Below are positions 54,475-64,000 of a stretch of DNA of 64,000 bases, in pieces. The DNA is taken from contig CM040747.1 in NCBI GenBank assembly GCA_022829145.1, positions 34,240,052 to 34,304,051 of the forward strand, read 5' to 3'. The notes under the pieces were generated by a model. It searched no databases, was not told the DNA's origin, and saw only the letters and a program-made list of their open reading frames with translations. Source of the stretch: Albula goreensis (Eukaryota; Chordata; Actinopteri; Albuliformes; Albulidae). Position 1 is the stretch's first letter. Every line of letters starts with the position of its first letter. Made by a program: the position numbers and the translations under genes.

Positions 54475-56906
54475 CTACAAGATAAGATAAAGACAACCCG
54501 TCAACTGAGCAAACAAAAACACACTTTGAAGAGCAGCTACAAATGACCTGTTCATGTACCTGCCTGACCATCTACAATGCCTGGACCAGCACAGATGACC
54601 TGTCACCTTAGTGAAAGCCAATGCAGGAAATCTAAGGTACAAAAACTTTGCCACTTCTATTTGGACCGTTACCTGAGTACAAATTTTACCTAAGTGAAGG
54701 TCAGAGAGTTACACACTGGTACCTGAGTGAAGGGCAGACAGGTACGCTCTTTTGCCAAAGTTGCAGGCAGTCAGGTAAAAACTCTCACCAGTGAAAAGTT
54801 AATAATGAGGGCAGTACTGGTGGAAACCAAAGCAGCATGCTGGGAGCAGAGACAGGCTGTTTCTTTGTGTGTAATTAATGAGTAATTCAGTCTGGCTCCA
54901 GCACAGGTGGGAGAGATACACTGAGTGGCCCCCTGTCTTGCGAATCCTGGACCAGGTGGCTTCATCCAATGTGGGGCATTACATTAAAAGTTGCAGTGTG
55001 GTGCACTGGCCAGAGAACAGTGTTGCAGGTGTGAATTTTGGATGCTGAATTGTCACTGCATACTTTTGTAAAAACATACAAAAGGCCGCCCAGGTTTGTT
55101 AACGGCCACCAGTGATGTGCACAGGCGTTCGGAGGGGAAGTGGCACCTACCAAAAAAGGAGTGCTACTAATGGCTAATCCCAGCTATCAAAAGCCTTCAG
55201 AGGGGTAGCTTAGCCAAAAGAGGGCAAACGGGCCATTGCCCAGGCAACAATAGCACGAAGGTGTGCACGCCCCCAACAGCGATGGTAGAAACAGCAGCAG
55301 GTTCCAGTGTGGTAGAGGCAGGTGCAGGTCCCAGTGTGGTAGAGGCAGGTGCGGGTCCCAGTGTGGTAGAAACAGCAGCAGGTCCCAGTGTGGTAGAGGC
55401 AGGTGCAGGTCCCAGTGTGGTAGAGGCAGGTGCGGGTCCCAGTGTGGTAGAGGCAGGTGCGGATCCCAGTGTGGTAGAAACAGCAGCAGGTCCCAGTGTG
55501 GTAGAAACAGCAGCAGGTCCCAGTGTGGTAGAAACAGCAGCAGGTCCCAGTGTGGTAGAGGCAGGTGCAGGTCCCAGTGTGGTAGAGGCAGGTGCGGGTC
55601 CCAGTGTGGTAGAAACAGCAGCAGGTCCCAGTGTGGTAGAAACAGCAGCAGGTCCCAGTGTGGTAGAGGCAGGTGCAGGTCCCAGTGTGGTAGAGGCAGG
55701 TGCAGGTCCCAGTGTGGTAGAAACAGCAGCAGGTCCCAGTGTGGTAGAGGCAGGTGCAGGTCCCAGTGTGGTAGAGGCAGGTGCAGGTCCCAGTGTGGTA
55801 GAGGCAGGTGCAGGTCCCAGTGTGGTAGAAACAGCAGCAGGTCCCAGTGTGGTAGAAACAGCAGCAGGTCCCAGTGTGGTAGAGGCAGGTGCAGGTCCCA
55901 GTGTGGTAGAGGCAGGTGCAGGTCCCAGTGTGGTAGAGGCAGGTGCAGGTCCCAGTGTGGTAGAAACAGCAGCAGGTCCCAGTGTGGTAGAGGCAGGTGC
56001 AGGTCCCAGTGTGGTAGAGGCAGGTGCAGGTCCCAGTGTGGTAGAGGCAGGTGCAGGTCCCAGTGTGGTAGAAACAGCAGCAGGTCCCAGTGTGGTAGAG
56101 GCAGGTGCAGGTCCCAGTGTGGTAGAAACAGCAGCAGGTCCCAGTGTGGTAGAGGCAGGTGCAGGTCCCAGTGTGGTAGAAACAGCAGCAGGTCCCAGTG
56201 TGGTAGGAACCAGACAGCGGAATCCCCCCTACCCCAGCACCCACACACCCCCCCAACACCCCTTCCATCCCTCCATACCCATGCCAGCAGGGTGCTGGTC
56301 AATGCTAACAGCAGGATAGGCAGAATCAAGTTTCTGGTAGGTAAATTAGGACAGGGATTGGTGGAAATGTATCCTGGGCCCCTGGCACTGTGCCTCAGCC
56401 TGGGAACCTAAACTGGGAGCAGGCCGGGCAAATTACAGAGCTGTCTGCCACCGGACCGGGGATGGACCCGCTCAGCCGCTCAGCTTTTCCCAGGAATCAA
56501 TTACCGCGACACCCCAAATCGCTGTGAGTGGTGCAGACACTGTCTCACTGTTCCAGCCACACAAAGCCATGCCATTTATGACACCAAGTCATGTACCTTA
56601 CACAGTGCGGCTCTGAGAAACAGGCCCATTTCAGCTCCTCTTTACCGCTGGACACCCGCATTTACAGCATCTCCCTCGGCCCTTATCATTACATTTGATC
56701 TTTACTGTTCTCAATCATTTCTGAATTAGATATTAATTGAATACGTAACAAGATTTTTTTTTATTTTAAAAATCCCTTACAAGTATTCAAATGCCACTTC
56801 CACAGTAATAAAGCATATCTGTATTTTAATTGCTGCATTACAACACTTGATTAAAATATGGCATTGCGTGTTAGTTGTTGGCTTAGTGTATATGGGGTGT
56901 ACGTAC
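54475..56906 (-). other. Plexin intron containing a 27-bp minisatellite
   Basis: It lies between two frame-compatible plexin exons. It holds the array at 55288-56205 and no other recognised feature. The long open frames on all sides of the array result from its period. Confidence 0.8.
55288..56205. repeat. 27-bp minisatellite, 34 units of two variants
   Basis: The two unit types share the core cccagtgtggtaga and differ in the rest: ggcaggtgcaggt (type G) or aacagcagcaggt (type A). The translated plus frame shows 34 units in irregular order (AGGAGGGAAAGGAAGGAG GGAAGGGAGGGAGAGA). The period is a multiple of three and lacks stops, so four frames of about 350-380 codons are open. The array lies inside a plexin intron and is not considered coding. 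Confidence 0.95.
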
Positions 56907-57007
56907 GTGTTGTGAAGCACACACCAACCACAGTGTGGATCACCAGAGCCCAGGCACTCGCTGCAGGTGGAGTACTGGCCACAGGCCTCCACTGGAACCC
57001 GAGTCAG
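56907..57007 (-). CDS. plxna4: Plexin-A4-like, PSI-domain exon
   Basis: A 101-nt exon with acceptor gtctttgtccag and donor GTACGT. It reads [19 protein letters not shown] and then [15 protein letters not shown], the first plexin-semaphorin-integrin (PSI) domain, with its Cys ladder and the signature CGWC. The preceding exon (61683-61814) ends in phase 0 and this one ends in phase 2, fitting the exon at 54474. Plexin A proteins are single-pass semaphorin receptors in neurons and other cells. The LTRVPVE and HNTCTR combination is closest to A4 as I recall the paralogues, so the subtype is less certain than the family. Confidence 0.93.
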
Positions 57008-58800
57008 CTGGACAAAGACGGGGAGAGAGGAAGAGGAGGGAGTCACACACCGATAACGCATCGTGAGAAGAAGGGGCGAGTCAGACACCGTCTCTGCATG
57101 TGCGTTCTGACAAGACGACTTTTCACCCGTGGTGAACCCGAGTGTTCCTCCACAGCATGTGTCAGGCAGACGAAGGAGGAGATACGGGGGCGCTCGTCTC
57201 CGCGGCGCCTCTACGCCACGGCGAGTGACCCGTGAATCTGGCTGCACTGAATGCTTCAACGTACTCTGAGGGATAGAGGTTTTTTTTTTAGCATAGTGGG
57301 GGGTTGGGGGTTGATGGTGTGGGGGGGGATCAATTCAATGGGGATGCTCCTCCATACTAAATTCACACATTTCGACCCAACAGTTCTATTCCAAAACAGA
57401 ACATGGATGGACCAAAAAGGACACTTTCCTGAGGCTTTCCAGGACTCCACTGCTTCGTGTGACCATGGAAACACTGGAGATTTCAGCAGCACTTAAGGGC
57501 TGACCTAAGCCCTAAAAAGATAACAGATAGCATACATTAAGCTTAAACTGGACTATCCAAGGAAGCCCAGAAAAGAGTCTGTAAATCTATACGTGGCAAA
57601 CCCCAGACACTGTCAAACTTCTTTTGTCCATTTTTGAGAATTACTGTTTTGTTAGGGCATAAACAAACACAACACCTGTAAGTCATCTGAACTGGAGACA
57701 GACGACACAGTCGCTGTCCAGTACAATCATAAAGTTTGTGCATTGGGGAAAAAATGGAAATGTTTCCAAATTCCAACAAGTTCATTGCATGAGATTTCGA
57801 TGCTAAGATGGCTACTGAAAAAAGGCTTTTATCTTCATTGCTATTTAGAGGTCTAATTGTGCTCTTCAGAAAGGGGCTTAGGGATTTTACACATGCAGAG
57901 AAAGAGCTGTACACAATGGCTGTGATAACCTGCCTCGCACCAACTGAATGTTTCAATATTTACCCCAGATTTTCTGTCTGTAGAATAATACCTCCTCTCG
58001 GTCCTGTATATTTGCCCTCTTTATATCAGTTTCAGAAATAAAACCTCCCATTCCCTCCTGAATTTTTACCCTCTTTTTTCCATATTGAGAGTAATTGTCA
58101 ACAAACCTGTGGCTTAGTTCTATTTCAGTTTTTGTTTCCATTTTGTGTTTCCTTGTTTCCATATTATATCCTGACAGTAATACTCTCTCTGCACTCATAT
58201 ATATTTACATTGGTCATAGCCCCTGAATCTGCAATACCTTCTCCATAATCCTAAATATTTACACTGTTTATGTCTGAAAGAAAAAACACCACATCATGAA
58301 TATCCTACCTGTTTATATTAGACTGTGTATTTGTAATAGTACCCTGTACCCTCCTGTACATTTACTCTGCATTTAGCGTGTTCTATACACGCTATTCTAT
58401 ATTTTTTGTTTCCACAATATTCTCCCACCCCTTTCCAGAAATATCCTTCACAGGGATATTATTTCCATGCCTCACATATTTTTTAACATGATGGATAATT
58501 GGACGTTTTGAAAGTGAACGGCGTTGTCAGGTTTGGCAAATTGATTTTATGCATATACGCCATTACGATAATATTTCCTGCAAACCGGGAAATATTAGGG
58601 ACGTGAGACTGGTGGTGCCTCTAAAAACACAAAAATGTAAAAACACAATGAAAAGGACAAACGGGAAAAGGCAAACGGCAAAACAGAAAATGGAGACAAT
58701 GGAGGAAAGCAGAATGAAATAAACTCTGTAAGTACGGAGATGTGGATATTTCTCTAGCTATGGTGTGTCTGTTTGGCACAGTAGCTATCTGTGGATGGCT

Positions 58801-59275
58801 CAGATAAATCCTCAAACTCCTGCCAGAGTTCAATAAAATTCTCATCTTCGGCTTTTTTGTGGATTCTGAACTCATTCACACATCTTTTGTGTTCTTCATC
58901 TTCCATTCCCCTCTCCCTCTCTCTCTCCCTACAGTATACCCCCACCCTTTCTCTCTCTCCCTACAGTATACCCCCACCCTCTCCCTCTCTCCCTACAGTA
59001 TACCCCCACCCTTTTCTCTCTCTCCCTACAGTATACCCCCCACCCTCTCCCTCTCTCTCTCCCTACAGTATACCCCCACCCTTTCTCTCTCTCCCTACAG
59101 TATACCCCCACCCTCTCCTCTCCCTCTCCCTATAAATCAGATAAATCCTCAAACTCCTGCCAGAGTTCAATAAAATTCTCATCTTCGGCTTTTTTGTGGA
59201 TTCTGAACTCATTCACACATCTTTTGTGTTCTTCATCTTCCATTCCCCTCTCCCTCTCTCTCTCCCTACAGTATA
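58801..59275. repeat. 337-bp tandem duplication at the left edge of the CT array
   Basis: The non-repetitive segment starting cagataaatcctcaaactcc and ending ttcttcatcttccattcccc occurs at 58801 and again at 59138, an offset of 337 bp, with array units between. The two copies look identical over about 110 bp, so the duplication is recent. Confidence 0.93.
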
Positions 59276-61537
59276 CCCCCACCCCTTTCTCTCTCCCTAC
59301 AGTATACCCCCACCCTCTCCCCCTCTCTCTCTCCCTACAGTATACCCCCCACCCTTTCTCTCTCTCCCTACAGTATACCCCCACCCTTTTCTCTCTCTCC
59401 CTACAGTATACCCCCACTCTCTCCCTCTCTCTCTCCCTACAGTATACCCCCACCCTCTCCCTCTCTCTCTCCCTACAGTATACCCCCCACCCTCTCCCTC
59501 TCTCTCTCCCTACAGTATACCCCCACCCTCTCCCTCTCTCTCTCCCTACAATATACCCCCACCCTCTCCCTCTCTCTCTCCCTACAGTATACCCCCACCC
59601 TCTCTCTCCTCTCTCTCTCCCTACAGTATACCCCCACCCTCTCCTCTCTCTCTCCCTACAGTATACCCCCACCCTTTCTCTCTCTCCCTACAGTATACCC
59701 CCACCCTCTCTCTCTCTCTCTCCCTACAGTATACCCCCACCCTCTCCCTCTCTCTCTCCCTACAGTATACCCCCCCCACCCTCTCCTCTCTCTCCCTACA
59801 GTATACCCCCACCCTCTCCCTCTCTCTCTCCCTACAGTATACCCCACCCTTTCTCTCTCTCCCTACAGTATACCCCCACCCTCTCCTCTCTCTCTCCCTA
59901 CAGTATACCCCCACCCTCTCCCTCTCTCTCTCCTACAGTATACCCCCACCCTCTCCCTCTCCCTACAGTATACCCCACCCTCTCTCTCTCTCCTACAATA
60001 TACCCCCACCCTCTCCCTCTCTCTCTCCCTACAGTATACCCCCACCCTCTCCCTCTCTCTCTCCCTACAGTATACCCCCACCCTCTCCCTCTCTCTCTCC
60101 CTACAGTATACCCCCACCCTCTCCTCTCTCTCTCCCTACAGTATACCCCCACCCTCTCCCTCTCTCTCTCCCTACAGTATACCCCCACCCTCTCCCTCTC
60201 TCCTCTCCCTACAGTATACCACCCTCTCCCCCCACCCTCTCCTTCTCTCTCTCCCTACAGTATACCCCCCCCCTCTCCCTCTCTCTCTCTCCCTACAGTA
60301 TACCCCCACCCTCTCTCTCTCTCTCTCCCTGCAGTATACCCCCACCCTTTCTCTCTCTCTCCTACAGTATACCCCCACCCTCTCTCTCTCTCTCCCTACA
60401 GTATACCCCCACCCTCTCCTCTCTCTCTCCCTACAGTATACCCCCACCCTCTCCTCTCTCTCTCCCTACAGTATACCCCCACCTCTCTCCCTCTCTCTCT
60501 CCCTACAGTATACCCCCACCCTCTCCTCTCTCTCTCCCTACAGTATACCCCCACCCCTCTCCCTCTCTCTCCCTCAGTATACCCCCACCCTCTCTCTCTC
60601 TCCCTACAGTATACCCCCACCTCTCACCCTCTCCCTCTCTCTCTCCCTACAGTATACCCCCCACCCTCTCCTCCCTCTCTCTCTCCCTACAGTATACCCC
60701 CACCCTCTCTCTCTCTCTCTCCCTACAGTATACCCCCACCCTCTCCTCTCTCTCTCTCTCCCTACAGTATACCCCCACCCTCCCTCTCAGTATACCCCCA
60801 CCCTCTCCTCTCTCTCTCCCTACAGTATATACCCCCACCCTCTCCCTCTCTCCCTACAGTATACCCCCACCCTCTCCCTCTCTCTCTCCCTACCCTCTCC
60901 ATTCTCTCTCTCCCAGTATACCCCCACCCTCTCCTCTCTCTCTCCCTACAGTATACCCCCCCACCCTCTCTCTCTCTCTCTCCCTACAGTATACCCCCAC
61001 CCTCTCTCCTCTCCCTACAGTATACCCCCACCCTCTCTCTCTCTCTCTCTCTCCCTACAGTATCTCCCTACAGTATACCCCCACCCTCTCCCTCTACCCC
61101 CCCCCCCTCTCTCTCTCCCTACAGTATACCCCCACCCTCTCCCTCTCTCTCTCCCTACAGTATACCCCCACCCTCTCCCTCTCTCTCTCCTACAGTATAC
61201 CCCCACCCTCTCCCTCTCTCTCTCCCTACAGTATACCCCCCCCACCCTCTCCTCTCTCTCTCTCCCTACAGTATACCCCCCCACCCTCTCCCTCTCTCTC
61301 TCTCCCTACAGTACCCCCACCCTCCCCTCTCTCTCTCCCTACAGTATACCCCCACCCTTTCACTCTCTCTCCCTACAGTATACCCCCACCCTCTCCCCCT
61401 CTCTGTCCCTACTGTATACCCCCACCCTCTCCATCCCTCTCTCACAACAGTATACCCCCACCCTCTCCCTCTCTCTCCTACAGTATACCCCCACCCTCTC
61501 CCTCTCTCTCTCCTACAGTATACCCCCACCCTCTCAG
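58918..61537. repeat. Polypyrimidine minisatellite, ~36-bp unit, roughly 70 copies
   Basis: The unit consists of ctctctctccctacagtata followed by cccccaccctctccct, with frequent 2-6 nt length changes. The plus strand is almost pure pyrimidine except for the repeated acagtata. The minus strand, which is the sense strand of the plexin gene, is GGGAGAG/GGGTGGGGG-rich. Open frames of about 800 codons on the plus strand are composition artefacts. Confidence 0.95.
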
Positions 61538-61682
61538 GGGTGGAGGACTGATCACACCGACCTATATGACATATGGGGAAATGTACCCAGTACAGGGGTG
61601 GAGGAATGGATGAATGATCAGTGTGACTCTATCATATTGCTCCGGGGGGGACAGGGGGGAGAGAAGATGGCCGGTGTCTCAC

Positions 61683-61814
61683 CTGCGTCTCCGACATCAC
61701 GTAGAGGAAGTTGTGGTCCACGGAGAAGGCCATGTCCCGCAGAATTGGCCCTTGCTTCACCACTTGGATGGTCTCGTACTGCAAGGCACCGTGGGAAGGG
61801 CCATCAACCCGGAT
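61683..61814 (-). CDS. plxna4: Plexin-A4-like, exon at the end of the Sema domain
   Basis: A 132-nt exon, exactly 44 codons, with acceptor ctgaatccacag and donor GTGAGACACC. It reads [15 protein letters not shown], then [18 protein letters not shown] and FLYVMSETQ, the last blade of the plexin Sema beta-propeller, joining directly to LTRVPVE of the PSI exon. The family pattern is KIRVDGP..ALQYETVQV...LRDMAFS. The frame is intact and the splice sites are canonical. The upstream Sema exons should lie to the right, beyond the window. Confidence 0.93.
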
Positions 61815-64000
61815 CTGTGGATTCAGAAAGACAAGGGAGACTGGGAGTCAGGTGGCTGTAGGGAACATTTTCCTGATACAGTATTGCACTGGTTCCAGTG
61901 TTATGTGCATAACTTAGCCTACCTCAGTGGTCAGTTTAGTTACCGGTACAGTTACTTTAGGTACATTGCACAGGCCCTACCACTGACATTGCCCTGTCAA
62001 TACTGACATCACATCCAGGCTTTGGGCCTCACAGAAGCACACCTACTGTTTGGATTTGTGATTTGTGGATTACTGAGGTTCGCTGTATTTGTTTTGCCCA
62101 GATCCTTGTAAGCTTGGTGAAATGGCCGTGTTCTTTATTACACAATGGTCGTCATTCCTAGTGGAATTATTCTATGGAAGAATAAAGGCACTCTGTGTAG
62201 TGCAGGAATGTCTGAGCAGCGTCTCTGTTTCAGGGATCTGAAGCTGTGAAACTGTGCCACTTCATCTGGCTCTATGCAAACTCCATTTTGGCTCTGGTGA
62301 CATGGCCGTTTAGGGCTTTAAGGTTAAGAAAGCACCTTAGGGTAACTGGTTCATGGAGATGTCATATAAATAGACATTTTTCAGTTTAAGAAATCAACTC
62401 ATAAATGTTTTGTCACTTTATAAAGCATCATTTTTTGTGAACACAGTAGCTCATAAACATCAAGATTACAGTTACATTTAATGGGATGTTCAATGATCGC
62501 TAAACACTGCCTCATGTTACAAAAAGGCCAATGTAATAAATTACCAGCGTTTTGCAAACAGAATCGGCGGGTATATCTGAGGTAGTACAGCCAATGTGGA
62601 ATTTCATGTATGAGATTCACTGCAACCGTATTAATAAAATGATTCATAGTGTACTCCAGGATAAGCAATGTCTTATAGTGCAATATCTCAAAAGATCGTC
62701 ACTGAACATTTAGCAGCCAAGTAATGCTGTGATAGTGATGCTAGAAGACCAAATCAGCCCCGTCGGCTTTTCTCTGTCGTCTTCTTCCCTCACTGTGATA
62801 CAGAAAGGTTTCTCAGTTCCTCTTCCATCCTCCTCTACCCCTGTTAGGGTTGTGCAGAGAGGTCATTATTCGTATCCGTGTCTGTATTCGTTTAACCACA
62901 AAATTATCCGCATCTGTATTCTTTGTTTGGATGGAAACCGGAAGTGGGCGTGGTCTTAACAGGACGTTACTATTAATTACGATTGTACAGGTTTTCATCT
63001 TTCATCTCTTTGTGGAGGTAGCTGTCGGTCTCTTACAGCCTTAATGTGTCTTTTAAATTACACCTTTGTTGCCTTTTAATGAATGAAAATAATGTTGTTG
63101 TACTAAAGCCCTGTATTCAAACATTCAGTTTCAATTTACTGACATTGTAGCAGACTGAGTAGCTACTATTGCTGCTGCTAAGTTCGTTACAGCGCTAACA
63201 TTGATTCAAGTCAGAGGGCACTCATTTCCACTCTCAATCTTTTCCTTCACCCCTCCATTTCAACCACATTGATGGAGGGGTCGATGGTGTTGCAGACAAA
63301 AGCTCTAGGGGTCAGATAACATGAACAACCTGAGACTGTTGATTGTGTAACTCGCTCGCCCACACTGCGGAGCTTATAGCTCTGAGAGCAGCCCTGTTGT
63401 ACAGAGCGATGGGAGACAAAAAGTCTCACTGCAATTTCCCATCATCCATACGAAACGAGCCCATTCCCATCCGCCCTGCCCACCTTACGGAAGGAGAAAC
63501 GGTAGAGATGACCGTTCCCCGATGGCGACTCTTCTATTTGTATTCATTGCCATTGAGCTCATCACTGAACCGAGTGTAGGGGTGTAACTGCAGCGAAAGG
63601 GTGCCCATTCACACTGAGTGGAGGTCCGTGCTCTGTGGCACATGAGATCCAGGAATTCATCACGTGCATGGAACAAAACTGAACACTCATCTCACTCCTC
63701 AGGTTCATGGTCACATGACGCACCTTAAGGGATCCAAACGGTCATGTGACACACCATAAAGCAGACACACAATCCACCATTCGCTCAGAAAAACCTGCTC
63801 GCATAACTAAAGAATACATAACTGTATCTATAATATCCCCTTGTGCTCCCATACAACTTTTGAGACCATAGCACTAACCACATTGATAAAGTTCTATGCT
63901 AAAGATACCGTTAAACTTCCTATGTATTATGGTAAACTTCCTATGTATTAAAATACAGGCTAATCAAATTTATTACAGAAATGAAAAAAAAAACTCTTGC
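61815..64000 (-). other. Presumed plexin intron (right edge); no further exon recognised
   Basis: A minus-strand segment at about 63483-63590 has an acceptor-like tttcgctgcag and a donor-like GTAAGG. The open frame between them (MSSMAMNTNRRVAIGERSS) shows no plexin similarity and is not called. The rest is without visible genes. Confidence 0.5.

Larger units (their letters stand above)
57008..61682 (-). other. Plexin intron with a very large polypyrimidine minisatellite
   Basis: Between 57008 and 58790 there is no recognised feature. From 58801 rightwards are a 337-bp duplication and the CT-rich array. Confidence 0.8.

Noticed and set aside
55187-56411. Four open frames of 352-382 codons
   Set aside because: All arise from a 27-bp stop-free repeat whose period is divisible by three; simultaneous openness on both strands argues against coding.
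59194-61613. Open frames of about 785-805 codons on the plus strand
   Set aside because: They consist only of the CT-rich minisatellite (SLSLQYTPTL-like repeats) inside a plexin intron, with no start context, domains or non-repeat sequence.
63247-63676. Possible upstream plexin exon
   Set aside because: Acceptor- and donor-like sites exist, but the translation does not resemble the Sema domain and the frame does not connect to the exon at 61683.

Overview
This window is vertebrate nuclear DNA, almost certainly from a ray-finned (teleost) fish. It holds intron-containing genes of vertebrate type (a CDC42BPB-type kinase and a plexin-A), replication-dependent histone genes with 3' stem-loops, and dispersed hAT, pogo and Tc1-like repeats of the kind common in fish. 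The species cannot be named from the sequence alone.

Layout. (1) 1-13.9 kb: the first coding exon of cdc42bpb (MRCK-beta) lies on the minus strand at 5281-5455, so its intron 1 runs off the left edge. A CpG-containing, possibly bidirectional promoter region lies just upstream, followed by repeat-rich intergenic DNA. (2) 13.9-46.6 kb: a replication-dependent histone cluster with every gene on the minus strand. Read along the plus strand, the ancestral unit is H2B-H4-H3-H2A-H1. Unit 1 (18.4-23.1 kb) has H2B, H3, H2A and H1 but no H4. Unit 2 (27.8-33.4 kb) is complete. Unit 3 (40.5-46.6 kb) has a frameshifted H2B, then H4, two H3 genes and H2A, and no H1. A broken H2B copy lies outside the units at 13.9 kb. 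Each gene is followed by the conserved 16-nt 3' stem-loop and an ACCCA-type flank, so the transcripts are expected to be non-polyadenylated and processed through SLBP and U7. Promoters carry subtype elements: the ATGCAAAT octamer for H2B, multiple CCAAT boxes for H3 and H2A, and an AAACACA box for H1. (3) The spacers between units hold a hAT deletion derivative with an 8-bp target duplication, a pogo/Tigger-like MITE, a 51-bp minisatellite present only in the second spacer, and an unrecognised coding exon at 36.9-37.4 kb. (4) 46.6-53.5 kb: a candidate small type I membrane protein gene (minus strand, three exons), a fold-back element of about 540 bp, and two coding-like stretches I could not identify. 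(5) 54.3-64 kb: three consecutive, frame-compatible exons of a plexin-A4-like gene on the minus strand (end of the Sema domain, PSI domain, post-PSI). Its introns carry a 27-bp minisatellite (34 units), a polypyrimidine minisatellite of about 2.6 kb, and tandem copies of one exon's 3' end.

The histone genes together supply the four core histones plus linker H1 for S-phase chromatin assembly. Differential gene loss, a duplication whose junction falls on the histone 3' stem-loop, and near-identical coding regions beside diverged spacers show the cluster evolving by unequal exchange and gene conversion. I found no clearly new biological system. The most notable observations are the stem-loop-mediated H3 duplication, the sense-strand G-rich / antisense 3'-splice-site-like mega-array in the plexin intron, and the tandem pseudo-exon copies beside a plexin exon.
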